From NCBI RefSeq assembly GCF_000189635.1, contig NW_002476320.1:124001-188000 (forward strand): DNA of 64,000 nucleotides, in the 5' to 3' direction. The notes beneath the pieces are model-generated. The model worked only from the letters and a program-made list of their open reading frames with translations, did not search any database and was not told the origin of the DNA. This DNA is from Tetrahymena thermophila SB210. Taxonomy: Eukaryota; Ciliophora; Oligohymenophorea; Hymenostomatida; Tetrahymenidae. Below are positions 44,201-57,672 of this stretch, in pieces (position 1 is the first letter of the stretch; every line of letters begins with the position of its first letter). Position numbers and translations under genes: made by a program.

Positions 44201-47200
44201 GGCCATCCAACTACGAATTCTGTTACTGTTATTTAAGATAGTGTTAATGGGAATATGATATCTTATTCGAAAGAAAATACTTAAAATCTATATAAATTTA
44301 ATTAAAAAACTTAAGTAGCAACATAATTTTTAAATGGGCATAATGCCTCAGTGGATTTTGTATTTTTAGATACTTAAAATGGCGTTTTAATTAGCCACGC
44401 AACATCATTAACAGACTTAAAAGTAATTGTTTGGTCTTATTCTTATGCATTCCAGCTTAAGGTATTTTTGGATATTCAAATTTTTAACAGTCAAACACCT
44501 ATTATTAGCATCGTTAGGGCTGCATTTGATTAAAATAGGAACTAAGTTTTGATATTGACTTATTAAGGAACACTCTTTACTTTTAATTATTTAAATTATT
44601 AAGTTTCTACATAGTAATTAGTACCAAAAGGTTTAGAGTTTTACTTAGATCCCATTTATTTGAAGTTTTATGTTTTATATAATCTTTATTACATTTAAAT
44701 TAGAAACTATTTTACCCTTAAGCTTGAAAATGAGATTATAGTTTCTTCTGTTTTATAAAATTAAAAAATCATACCTTCAAATAAATGGATTACTTTAATA
44801 TCAAGTAATTTAATAACAATCATTGATAGATATAAATAAGTTTATTAATCTACAATTTTATGCAATCTGAATTGTGGTGACTACAAAATATCTGATAAAT
44901 TAAATTTGTGTTTTTCTTATTAGAGAGGGAATTCAGATAATATAGACGTTTTTGATAATGTTAGTGGATCATATCTCTACACCATAAATGGATAACAGGA
45001 TATTGACATTGGAGCTATAAAGTTAATTGCGATTGATGATGTAAACTATCTTTTGTTCATTGGAAAATTGACTACATATATAACAGTTTTTTTCAATTAT
45101 TTAACTCGATAAGAAGTTGGATATACTTTCGATAATATTTTTTTATTTTATGGCACAACAATGAATAATTAGTTTAATGCCTTAAGCGTTGCCGATACAT
45201 CAACATATTAGTAAAAATAAACAATTTAATTATTCCTATCCAATTTTTTTTTTTTAAAGCATAAGATCAATTGAAGAATAGATAACAAGTACATTTAAAT
45301 TTTAAGATAGCTACATTGTCAAAACAATAGATTACTATACAAGTCAAAATGATGGAGATATTTATTATGTTGACAGCTACCAAATCGTTAGAAGGTATAG
45401 AATACAAGATAAAATGGTAAAAATAATTTGCTAGCTGTAAGTGTACAGGCAAATAGCATATTTTAATGCGTATGTATATATTCTCACATATACTCAGTTG
45501 CTTAAATACTCTGACGACTTTTAGCCTATTTCTAGCTCCTCTTAGTTAAATATTTATGGAAATTAAATATTAGGCAGTTATAACAACCAATTATTTGTAT
45601 CAACTTTTAATAATACTATATTATAAATAGACTAAAGTTAATTTACTATTATTAACACAATAACGCTAGATTCTCCATTAATTCAATGCTAATTTGTATA
45701 ATAATTCAGTGATATACTTATAATAACATAATCTGGTACCTTTACAAGGTATAATTATCTTAACAATACATTAATTTTTTAAGTTAGTGCAGGCTATTAT
45801 TATAGTTATTACAATCTTAATTTCTAGTTCATAATTCTTGCATCATCTCTTAATTAAGATTTAGAATTCTATCCTTACAATTCCATATTGCAAAATTTTA
45901 CTATATTTTAACTAACAAATGTGACTTACCCAAATAACCAAACTTTAAGTAAAATTTTCATAGATGAATTATATAACAATTTGTATGTAGTTCAAGCAAA
46001 TGATAGAATAATTGATATCTATTCTTTCCAAAGAAGCATATTAAATCCTTCGATGAATATTACAAAAGTTAATTTCATCCCGTACATAAACACTATTTAC
46101 TCTGTACAGTTAGATATAGTAAATTAATATATAAAAGTATAAATTCCTTGGTCTATTTCTTATTACGATAGATAAACTTACAATTTTTATTGGTAAGTTT
46201 AAGATCCATAATTTATTTAATCAATAAGATAGTATATAGTCAGTGATTAATTTCCAGAGCTTGTATTTATGGCTTAAAATACTTTTTTAGCTGTAGCATA
46301 TTAAAATATTACTGGACAAGTTTTTAATTTACTTCTTAAAATTAATTTAGACTATCCAACTATTTAAAATTTGACTATATAAAAGAATTTTGATCTTTAT
46401 ATGATTCAAATTACTTTATTAACCAGCGATGATGTTGTAAATTATTCTTTTAGCATTCCCATTGTAAATGGAATACCTCAGTCTAGCTATTTCTAAAACT
46501 GCTTAATTTAAATTTAAGATCCAAAAGCTAATTACTAAGTTGAGAATCTATTGACAAATTAATAAAGCTACTTTTCTTAGTTCGGATACTAATCCCTAGG
46601 AATTCAGTTAAAGGTATTTTATTTAAAATAACATTTTTTATATTAATATTTTCATTTTTATAAAAGATATTTGGATCTTCTTTTCTCTATTATAATTCGT
46701 TGATGCAAACTCTTTAGGCTTAGGTTTAATATCTTGGTGATAATTAAAACAGCAACTTAATTATTAGCAATAATTTCTTTTCTTAAAACGAAAACGAAGA
46801 AATAAATATCTCTAATTAAAACTTAATACTAACTTCAAGCCCAGTCAAAAGTGAACTTAGTCCTTAAACTCTGATCTTTTAGTTATCAAATATAACTTTT
46901 ATTTAGCAAGATTAATCCAGCTTGGTGAATACTACATTTATTATCCAAAATTTAGATTCATTAGTATTCACAAATATTTCCATTAACTAAATATCACTTT
47001 CTGGAAATGTGAGCTTATTTGATATTTAAAATTGCTCAAATATAATTTTATAAAATATTTTAATATCAAATATATAAATCGAAAATTTAATTTCAATTTT
47101 TAAGTTTTAATCAATACAGAAATTAACCATTTAGAATTTAAAAATAAATAATCTTTCGTACATAAAGTCCTCCCAAAGAATACTTTAAGCAGCAATCTAG

Positions 47201-50200
47201 CAATTTTACTTCTCGCTTTTCTAATTTTATAAAATAAATATTTTATAATTAAATTAAATAAATTGCAAAGCTTTAACTGGAAGTGATTAGCAGTCAATTT
47301 TTGATTTTAGGTAAAATGAAAATATTTTATTATCTGAAAGTCAGTTTTCAGATTTAAATAATATTTCAATAATATCTTATACAAATTTGTTTTAAGATTA
47401 AATATCCACAATAATAGAAAAGAATGATTTAATGAATATTTCTAGTATCCTTATATAAAATTATGTTCATCAAAATTAGAGTTCTATTTAATTTTAAGGT
47501 ACTTCACTATTTATCACTAACTCGTAATTAAATAAAATTATATGCTAAGAATGCACAGGCTCTTTTCTACAATTTGTGAACTCAATGAGCTTATAAGTGT
47601 TGAATTGTACTTTTATTTAAAATGTTGGTTATAATGGAGGAAGTATAGCAATTATATAAAGTTAGGGCTCATAAAACTTAATTAAAGACTCCTATTTTAC
47701 AAAAAATATTGCTTCGAGCAGTGGTGGAGCAATTTATATGGTAAGCTCTTATCTAAAGCTCTATAATACAACATTCACTTAAAACTAAGCTGTGATAGGT
47801 GGAGCTATTAGGTATTTAAATGAGAAACCATAGGAATTCAATACTTAGTACTTTTAATAGAATAATGTGACATTTGTTAAAAATATAGCTAGTATACATA
47901 GTTAAAACTGGGGCTCTTATATACAGTATGTAAAAGCAGAGCAAATATCAAAATAAAAAAATAGATTTATTAATTAAATAAATAATTTAAGCATTTAAAA
48001 AAATAGATAACTTTAAAATATATTCCAAGTTAATAATCTTTAAAGTGGAGGATTTATCAGCATTTAATTTTAGTTATTTGATGAAGAAAATAATCTTGTG
48101 TATTATGACTTAGATAATTGCAATAATAACCAATATACTTAAGATATTTGCATTGAATTATCTTAAATAAAGTTAACTTTATTATCTTAGGATGACAGTA
48201 AAGTTAGAGTTGTAGGATCATATACATCATACCACGATGAATATATAAAATTAATTTAAGGATTCTAAATAATTGGAATTTAACTTATTGGAAATCCCCT
48301 AAGCACTTAGTATATTTATCTTTAAGCTGAAGGATTATTTTAATTTTTTAATATTAGTTCAAATAACTTGTTATTGCCAAGTAAATTTTTTTTTGTAACA
48401 AATTTATTAGATTAATTTCTTATCAAAAAAAGTTATTTAGCAGACATATTAAGATTAATACAGCTTATATTTTAGGTAGTGTGAAATTGGAGAAATTTTT
48501 AGACTGATAAATTCTATATATTAATGTGTTTAATGTGATGTAGGAACTTACTCTTTATAAACTCCATCAATAAGTAAAATAAAATTTTTTTTCTTTTTTT
48601 GTATTTATGAATATTTTTTTTAAAAAAGATGAAGAGTAATCATGCTCAAACTGTCCAGAATAAGCCAACTATTGCTATAGAAGCTAGATGACTCTAAAAG
48701 AAGGCTATTGGAAAAGTGCTAATCTTTCAGATAACATTTATTAATGTTAGACAAAAACAAGTTGTAATGGGGATTAAGAAAAAAATTATTGTGTAGAAGG
48801 CCATTATGGTCCACTGTGCTAATATTGTGATGAAAACGGATAAATTTGGCCTGATAAATTTTAATATGATAACAAAAATGAATGCATAAATTGCACATAA
48901 CGATCAATAAGTACAGCTATAGGATAAACTTTACTAATATCTTTAATCCTAATAAGCTATTGTGTTTTTAACATTATATCTTCTTTCAAAGCTTCTGAAA
49001 AGGTTATTTAAGCATATTATTTACGACTAATGAAGTTACAGTGTATTGCTAGATCTGGTTAAAATAATGAAGTTAACATGGCTGTAAAAGCTCTTACTTC
49101 TTATTTATAACTTTTTAAAATCATTTCAATAATGACTTTAAATCTTCCTACAATTATTTCAATCATTCCTGATCTGTTTGGTAAAATAAAAATTTCTTTT
49201 ATACATTGCATATTTATTGTTTATAATTTTTCTTATAGGATCTCCATCAAGCTCTGCAGTGATTACAAATGCTTGCGAAATAGCTTTACTTTCTTCAGAA
49301 AGCATGCCCCACTTATACTGGAAATCTTTAACTATGATAATTTCCCCTATTCTTTACATATTAGTTCTATTGATAATTTATGCGCTTTTAATTCATAAGA
49401 AGAATAATTTTACCATTAAAAGAGTAAAAAATTAAAAATTTAATTTTTAGATAAAACTAATCAAAATATTCAATTTTTAATTATTTAAAACAAAATTTTG
49501 CAAAATAATTATTTGTAAACTAAATTTTTATTAACTAATAGTCTCATTTAATATGCTCATTTGTCTTCTTATTCTAATTCGTTTAGCCTAATATAGTTTA
49601 AACATTAATTGCTCAAATTTCTTGTGAAGAATTTGATGGAAAAAAATATATCGCTGATGATTATACTTATGAGTGTTACTCTTATTAACATGTAAAGTTT
49701 ATAATGTTTTTAATAGGACCTGGATTGGCATTTTATAGTGTAATATACCCATCATTTATACTAGCTATTATTTATAAATCAAGAAAATAATTAAATAATG
49801 CAAGAATAAGATTGAGATATGGTTATATTTACTAAGATTATAACAGTAAAGGATTTTATTGGGAATATGTTAAGTATACTTTAAAAATAGCTATAATTTT
49901 AATCTAAAATTTCTACAGTTTTTCTGAGCCAAGTAAAATAATTTTTGTATTTCTTAAATCATATTTTAAATTTAAAAAAATTAGAAACAAAATACCTTAT
50001 CATTTTTTTGACAGTAAGCATATATTATATGATGTTAATATATATAAAACCTTATCAAATGAAAAGATACTAGTAAGTTGATTAAAATAGTACTACGTTT
50101 TTGATGATAGTGAGCATATTAAACTATTTTCTTAATAGTAATATTAGTGATTTTTAAATGTATGTTTTCTATTTTATTTTATTACTCTGTTAATATATAA

Positions 50201-50890
50201 ATGGAGCATATTTAATTTCACTTATACTGAAAGTTTACCTTGATAAATACTTGCAAGTTATTTTAGATAAAGTTCCTAATCAATTAAGAAACTCTGTTTA
50301 TTATAAGTATTTCCTAAATAAAGCTGATATTCATTCATAAAGGGTTACCTAAAGAGCAATCTAGCTTTGGATGATAATTTATAAGAAATCTAAATTTTAC
50401 AGACATTAGTCACCATCTTTGATTAAATCATCTTATCAAGATAACTCTCTAAAAAACTTAAACAGTTCATCTAATCAAAGTAATTTTTTTGATAAAATAT
50501 TTTCTAAACATTTTTAATATTAAAATAGATTCTCCTACTTTGCTACAAAAAACTATCCATACTAAATACACTTAAAATTCTAATAACTAATTAAATAGCT
50601 TATTTAGTGAAGTAGATGAAGTTAATATTGCTAGCAGTTAGAGAGGTCATAATGTATAAAAAAAATATTCTATACAATTTTAAGAAGATAGAATTATTGA
50701 AAATTCTGTACTTGAGTTGTCAAGTAATGATAAATCTTAAGAATAAAGTTAATAAGAAAAAAATGATTAAAAATAGGATGAAACAGAGATAAGTTAAGAA
50801 GTTATAGACATTTTTTCTGTAACTTAAATAGAAATACCTAATATATAATGTAATTCAAATTCAAAAAACATTACAAATGACAAAAATTGA
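41238..50890 (+). CDS. Giant receptor-like membrane protein F (type 2)
   Basis: Predicted 2981 residues in 11 exons. Introns: 43695-43859, 44097-44152, 45211-45259, 46614-46666, 48381-48432, 48574-48628, 49181-49238, 49424-49541, 49933-49984, 50480-50528. Exons sum to 8946 nt, and TGA is at 50888-50890. Several exon lengths equal those of C (237, 141, 552, 185 and 391 nt). Order: signal peptide; Cys knot (CDPKCTYCDSS, CFQCQQGYKL); propeller-like region with TYSSDGSFGIWD; beta-helix with YNGGSIAI, SSGGAIY and IGGAIRY; juxtamembrane EGHYGPLCQYCDENG; seven or eight membrane segments; inter-TM motif CEEFDGKKYIADDYTYEC; Gln/Ser/Glu-rich tail ending near IEIPNIQC. It is head-to-head with D. Intron 1 is bounded by an 11-nt direct repeat. 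Receptor or adhesin is inferred; no catalytic motif is seen. Confidence 0.88.
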
Positions 50891-53588
50891 CTAATTCTTT
50901 GAACTAAAATAAATTTAAATAGTAAAAATAATTATTCAAATAAGCTGTAAAAATTTAAATGTATTACATTTTTATATAATTTGTTTTACTAAAATTCCAA
51001 AAATTTATCTATATACCTAAATTACTCATTAATTAAGGCCACTCACCCCCCCAAAGTTTTTTGAAAAAAATGGCCCTATTTAAAATCTAAATAAATAATA
51101 ATTAGTTAATTATAGTTATTTCTATTGATAATTCTATTATATATTTATTAGAAAACTTATTTTTCTTATTAAAAAAAATTATCTACATGATCGGTCACTC
51201 ATTAATTAATTACCAGTGATCAAGCATTTTTAAAATAGCAAATTTATATCTCTAACATAAATTTGAATAATAAATTTATATAATTATCGAATATAAATAA
51301 GCTATTTTTGAAAATTATTAATACTTTTAAGAAGATTTAAAAAAATATGATATTTATAATTTCATGATTTACTATCAAAAATTTTAGATTATTTATCACT
51401 TTTTAACTTTTTAGATTTTTTATCACTTTGATATAGAATGAATGTTTCTAAATATTATAAAGGTATTTAAATTCCTTAAAATAAATGCACTTTTAAAACT
51501 ATTGCAAACTTAAACAAGCCAAAAAAATCAAACATTAATTTAAAAAAATATAATAATAAAAATAATGCAAAATACGTAATAGTTGAGAAAATACAAAAAT
51601 AAATTTATTTTATCTCAATTTTATTATTATCAGAAAATTTTGGAAAACCTTTAAGACAAATTAATTAAAAGCTAACGATCAGAAAAAAATTAAAGATTAA
51701 TTAATTTATCTCATTTAATATTAAAATATTTGCAATTTAGTATATTTTATGTAAATTAATGCGATATATTTGAAGTTATTAACTTTCATATGCCTAATAT
51801 GAAAAAATATAAACTTAAATCAAATAATCCAAAAACTACTTCAAATAAAATGATCTTATTACTTGAATTTCTAAAATTTTTAGTATGAATCAAATGTTAA
51901 TAACAAACTTTAATAAATTATTAATATAATTTAAGGTAAATAATCTAAATAATAATTAGTATCTGAAAGATTCTTTTAGAAGCATTAAAGAATTTTTTGT
52001 TTTGATTTGAGAATATAAAAATTTATTATTTTAAAAATATATTTTTAATTTTGTTTTCTACTGAAAAAATAATTACTTCGTTACAAAAGTTACCATTCTT
52101 AATTCAATAATTTATTTTAAATGATAAATTGTAAATACATATTTTGCATCTATTATTTCATCAGTAAAATATTGAAAGGTCTATCTTTAAAAAAGATTTA
52201 CAAAAATCTATGATCAGAAAAAATTAAACACATTTAATTTACAAGCAAATAACATTAAATATCCCACAAAGATATTTAATTTACTAATCATCGCTTAAGA
52301 AGTAATTTTGGATTCATGCTTAAAATTGAATACGTAAAATGAAAAGCTATATGTTATAAATTGCGAATTAACAATAATTCTTTTACATGCGATCATTATA
52401 TTTTTATAATTTTTGCTTAACTATTCTGCATTTGATCAAAAATAAATTAGCTTTATTGTAGTTATTCATCTTTTAGAAAAAAAGATCTAATTTAGTTTTT
52501 GAAATCTACTTAAAATTTATAAGTTATCATTCAAAATCTACCTTTTCATTATACTTTTTGTAAAAAAAACTAATCATAAGTAGGTTAATTTTTATTAGTC
52601 TTTTATATTTTCATATATCTAATTCAATTTTCTAAATTGTAAGATAAACTCTCTTTGAAATTAATAAGCCTACTTTTTATAAAAATATTATTTTTGATTA
52701 AATCAACTATGGCATATTCTAGATTTAAGAATTATTCCATAGATTTTTAAACAAAATACTAAATAAAAATAATTTCAACTATTTTCGTTAAAATATTATT
52801 TAAAGAAGAGGATTTTAAATAAATTATTTTCCTTTATCATAAATTTTTATTAATTTTTCTATTCCAAACAGACTTAGTATGTTTGAAATATTATATCTAA
52901 ATTACTTTGACACGTAAAATGCTTATTAAATAAGGATAAGTAATCTTTAATTTTTTTGATGAAAAAGTTTAAAGCTAAATAATATTAGAAATATTAAAAT
53001 TTATGTGACATTATATAAAATTATATTTATATTTAAATAAAAATATCGTTGATAAACTTTGCTTTGGAATTTCATAGCCTTAACTTACCTAAAAAAATAC
53101 ATTTATTTTAAAAGAAAGTTTTGTCTAACAAATAATTGCTCAAACTCAATAATTAATAGAATACAGAATGCAGACCTTTTAGGAAATATGTAAATTATTA
53201 AATTATTACTACGCGATATCTTTTCTTTTTATTACTATATGATCACCCACATATAATTTTTTATTTACTTATAATTACCAAATATAGGCATTGAGTATCT
53301 ATTTTTATTGTTCAATTTTATTTAATAAATACTGTAAATAAATAGAAATCTTTTAATCAAACATCAATAAATACCCCACCCACTTGAGAAAAGAAAAGTG
53401 TTATTCTGATGCCCTGACCAAAAAATAAAAAATACCGTAATAATATTAAATCTATCGAATTACAGTTTATTTTATTATTTCAAAAGATTTTTGTCTTTAA
53501 AAACTGACAAGCTCAAACGATAAAAAATAAATATAAACCAAAAACATTAAAATTCTTTCAAAAATTATAAAAAAAAAGTCAAGATAAA
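50891..53588. other. Large AT-rich intergenic region
   Basis: This 2.7 kb stretch separates F from the 311-residue repeat-protein cluster. I find no long frame under the ciliate code and no RNA gene. A rare C-run occurs near 51,046-51,052. The right end must hold the promoter of the first repeat-protein gene. Confidence 0.5.
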
Positions 53589-54524
53589 ATGCAACACCAA
53601 GATCTCATTGTCACCATTAGACCTGCTCACAACCCCAACCACTACTTGTTCCCCTCTAACGATGGTGCTAGAGGATACGGTGCTGATTTCGATGTCAGAA
53701 CTCACCCTCACTAAGAATAAAGAAACTAATTGATCCTCACCCACGTTAAGGACAACGTCTTCACTATTAGATCTGCTACTAACCCTACTCACTTCGTTTT
53801 TGCTTCTAACGACGGTGTTAGAGGATTCGGAGGTGACTTCGATGTTAGAACTCATGCTTCCAACGAAGAAAGAAACTAATGGATCATTGAACACCACGGT
53901 TAAGGTTACCACATTAGAGTTTACACTCATCCTAATCACTACTTATTCGCTGCCAACGATGGCTCTAATGGTTTCGGTGGTGACTTCGATGTTAGAACTC
54001 ATCCTCACTAAGAAGCTAGAAACCTCTGGTTGATTGACGGTCTTGTCTTCGCTCCTGCTACCCAAAACTGCACTATTAGAGTTAAGACCAATCCTAACCA
54101 CTACTTATTTGCTTCTAACGACGGTGTTAGAGGATTAGGTGGTGATTTCGATGTCAGAACTCATGCTAGTCAAGAACAAAGAAACTAAGTTTTACTTACC
54201 CGTGTTAGCCGTAACGTTTACACCATTGCTTGTGCCGCTAACCCCAACCACTTCTTCTTCCCCTCTGATGATGGTACCAGAGCTTACGGTGGTGACTTCG
54301 ATGTCAGAACTCATCCTCACCATGAAGAAAGAAACAAGTGGATCATCGAATCTGATAACCAAGGTGGTTTCCTCATTAGATCTTTGGTCAAGCCCCAACA
54401 CTACTTATTTGCTGCCAATGATGGTTCCAATGGTTACGGTGGTGATTTCGATGTTAGAACTCATCCTCACTAAGAAGCCAGAAATGCTTGGCTCATTGAC
54501 GGCTTCGTCTTAAGCAATTATTGA
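53589..54524 (+). CDS. Six-repeat, two-beta-trefoil-like protein, copy 1 (311 aa)
   Basis: Intronless, 311 residues, ATG 53589 to TGA 54522-54524, in an A-rich start context. Six repeats of about 50 residues begin near residues 15, 65, 114, 168, 218 and 268. Each has the pattern N-P-x-H-[YF]-x-F, then a turn with NDG, then DFDVRTH, then E-x-R-N-x-[WVL]-[IL]-[IL]. Repeats 1/4, 2/5 and 3/6 match each other best (for example both third-position repeats read LIDG), so the protein is a duplicated three-repeat unit. That is what two beta-trefoils would give, as in fascin, hisactophilin or ricin-B folds. This fold call is inference and the function is unknown. No signal peptide or membrane helix is seen, so it is probably cytosolic. 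Gln uses TAA and CAA, never TAG, and many codons end in C, unlike the neighbouring giant genes; this suggests strong expression. Confidence 0.88.
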
Positions 54525-56736
54525 AAAAAATATATAAAATAGTTAATTAGAGTAAAAAAGATATTGTTAGATTAATTCTTAGCAAATAGGAAAAAAGAGT
54601 AAATTTTCTGATCAAAGAATATGAAATAAACAAACATATCTTTTTGAATCTAAATTATCAAAAAATAAATCAAAAATTAATGTGAATTTATTAAATACCC
54701 TATCTTTATAATACTTTGTATTTGTTTTAATATTATTTTTGATGCTTATTATTACTTTTTCTTTTACATAATTAATTAAAACATATGCATGAAATCATAA
54801 TATCAAAAAGATATGTGAAAAGTTATAATTTAGATGTAAAAATAATAAATTCCATAATTAATCAGATATGTTATTTTCTAAATATCTAAAAACGATAAAA
54901 ATAATCCTATAATTTAAGTTGGATTTCTTTTCACCAAATAAACTAGTAAAAATCTTAGTCAATTTGCGAATTTATAAAAGTTAGAGAAATGTGTAAATAA
55001 ATAATTTTATAAAATCAATTTTTTCTGTACAAACTGCATTAATTTTAATGGCAGTTAATTGTCAATTTGATGTCTATATTATTTAAAATCATGTAAGTAT
55101 CATTTTTATTTTTGATATATTGCTTTTTATATCTATTAGAACTAATTATTGACCTTAATTTTCCACTTTTCTTAAGAAAGAATTTTCTTTCTATTTGAAA
55201 ATAGAAAAAAGTAATAAAACGGATAATATTTCATAAAATTACAATAACAAGTTAGATTAATGAAGTTTTTGTAAATGAAAAAAAGAATTAAAACTCTAAA
55301 TCTAGTGCTTTATCATGGAAAATGTTCAAATCTAATGGTAATATATCCATTTTTAGTTCTACTTTTGTATGTTTGATATGTATATTTAAAGTTGCTGTGT
55401 TTTAATATAGAAAATAAACTGCTTTATGTGACTTTGAACCTTAGCTTTTTAGTAATAGATATGTGACACGTCTTACTAATGTACCACCATCTGGTATAAA
55501 ATTCTATAAAATATAAAATAAACTCTAATATTAAGCTTTCAAAGTTAAGATTCAGAGTCATTCATATTATTATAGTCTTAACTTCTGATAATATATATAA
55601 TAAATACGTGGGATTTTTGATCTTTATAATATCTTTTTTAACAAGTAAAGATACACATATTTGCAATATTGCATCATAAAAAGTTAATAAAATTTATATA
55701 TGGAATTAATAAAGAAAAAATATTAAATTCATTAGAAGAAAATTAAAGGAACAAACAATAAATTATTTCCTGACCAAACTACAACTAGTGGTAATTATAT
55801 TTATCTTAACTCCATAAAAAAATCATCAAAAAAAAATATATTGGTTGAGAATAAAAAAATATCCATAAATTATTATTTTTATTAATCATTAACTATCACA
55901 TACTTATTTTTCTTTTCATGTAATGCCATTTTATATAATGAATGTCTATCTGTATATCTACCTGATGTGATATTTTTCATTTAGTTATTATTTAATATAA
56001 ATTTATTGTAATCATTAAAAAAAAAGTAAAGCTTATATTAATAATTTTTCTGATCAAACTATTACAAGCGCTGATTAAATTTTTCTATCACATGATCAAA
56101 AAAAATATCAAAAATAAAATTAACATATAGCAAAGCATCTATCTTATTTTAAATATTTAGTAAATATACTGATTACTTCCATGTTTTTTTTATAAATTCT
56201 TTTATATATTTGCTTGTTTATAACTAAATATGTTTTCAACGGTGGCTGATTGATTGACTTATCTGATGTTTTGATTTAGATTTAATATATAGAATTTTGT
56301 AATAATAATTATTTTGACAAATATCTATGACGAAATATCAAAATCAAAAATCTTTTTATTCGATATATTCTCAATTTCTTAATAATGAAAAATTTATTCC
56401 TTACTTAAAATAAAATGAACAAATTAATCTTTGTATTTTTCAAACCTTCATGCATAAAAGGCTTAATATCCTTCTTATATATATTTATATTTTCTTTAAA
56501 AAAAATAAAAAAAGCATGAAACAAAAGTTATTATTCATGCTTTTACTTTATTTTATATTGTATTACTAATTCTGATTAAAATTTTGAAAAAAACATTGAA
56601 ATAAATTAATAAAAGTAGCATATTTACAATTTATTTTACATATTTTTCGTGATTTTTTCTTTTGTAATTAGGTCCTGAATTAATCCTATTAAAAGATATA
56701 AAATATCCATACATTAAAAAGAAGTATAAGATAAAA
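54525..56736. other. Intergenic region between repeat-protein copies 1 and 2
   Basis: This 2.2 kb AT-rich spacer contains no supportable gene. The first ~100 bp after copy 1 (AGATATTGTTAGATT, CTTAGCAAA, TTTTCTGATCAAA, AAATAAACA) resembles the 3' flank of copy 2, so the duplication included the 3' UTR. TTTTTCTGATCAAA recurs near 56,045. A clean hairpin lies at 56,510-56,544. Confidence 0.5.
56510..56544. repeat. Perfect 11-bp inverted repeat upstream of copy 2
   Basis: AAAAGCATGAA (56510-56520) and TTCATGCTTTT (56534-56544) are exact reverse complements around a 13-nt loop. The hairpin lies about 190 bp before the start codon of copy 2. It could be a regulatory site or a small transposon remnant; nothing in the sequence decides between these. 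Confidence 0.55.
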
Positions 56737-57672
56737 ATGTAAAGCCAAGACATTTTAGCTACCATAAGACCTGTTCACAACCCTAACCACTACTTATTCC
56801 CTTCTAATGATGGAGCTAGAGGATACGGTGCTGATTTCGATGTCAGAACTCACCCTCATTAAGAATAAAGAAATGAATTGATCCTCAACCATGTCAAGGA
56901 TAATGTTTTCACTATAAGATCTGCTACTAATCCTACTCACTTCATTTTTGCTTCTAATGATGGCGTTAGAGGATTCGGAGATGACTTTGATGTTAGAACT
57001 CATGATTCAAATGAAGAAAGAAACTAATGGATCATTGAAAGACATGGTTAAGGATTCCATATTAGAGTTTACACTCATCCTAACCATTTCTTATTTGCTG
57101 CCAATGATGGGTCTAATGGTTTTAATGGTGATTTCGATGTAAGAACTCATCCACATTAAGAACAAAGAAATCTCTGGTTTATTGATAGCTTCGTTCATGC
57201 TCCTATTACTTAAAAAGTTTTTCTAAGAGTCAAAGCAAACCCTAACCACTACTTCTTTGCTTCTAATGATGGTGTTAGAGGATTAGGTGGAGATTTCGAT
57301 GTTAGAACTCATGCTAGCTAAGAAGAGAGAAACCATGTTTTGGTTACTCGTGTTGGCTATCATGTTTATACTCTTGCCTCAAGCACTAATCCTGACCACT
57401 TTTTCTTCCCCTCTGACGATGGCACTAGAGCTTTTGGTGGTGATTACGATGTCAGAACTCATCCTCACTAAGAAGAAAGAAACAAATGGATTATCGAAAG
57501 CGATAACCAAGGTGGTTTCCTCATTAGATCTTTCGTAAATCCCCAACACTATTTATTTGCTGCTAATGACGGCTCTAATGGTTACGGTGATGATTTTGAT
57601 GTAAGAACTCATCCCCATTAAGAAGCCAGAAATTCTTGGATTATTGATGGTTTCCTATTACATAGCTATTGA
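56737..57672 (+). CDS. Six-repeat, two-beta-trefoil-like protein, copy 2 (311 aa)
   Basis: Intronless, ATG 56737 to TGA 57670-57672, exactly 311 residues like its two neighbours. The second codon is TAA (Gln). The same six repeats are present, each with DFDVRTH except repeat 5, which has DYDVRTH. The repeat 3 linker reads DSFVHAPIT where copy 1 has DGLVFAPAT. It is the closest relative of copy 1, and homology extends into the 3' flank. Gln codons are again TAA or CAA with no TAG. No signal peptide or membrane segment is seen. A cytosolic beta-trefoil binding or bundling protein is an inference from repeat structure; no enzymatic motif is visible. Confidence 0.88.

Noticed and set aside
49132..49435. 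Overlapping 72-88 codon ORFs in two frames
   Set aside because: They straddle F exon 7, intron 7 and exon 8. The family alignment with B and C gives one frame with an intron at 49181-49238.
3731..50890. Genes riddled with stop codons (all pseudogenes under the standard code)
   Set aside because: TAA and TAG fall where homologues have CAA/CAG or the same codons, TGA is absent inside frames, and domain motifs continue across them. The code is reassigned.
1..50890. Identification of this cluster as the mating-type locus
   Set aside because: Head-to-head large membrane-protein genes recall it, but there are several full-length copies, far larger than expected, with beta-helix and propeller domains; nothing specific to MTA/MTB is seen.
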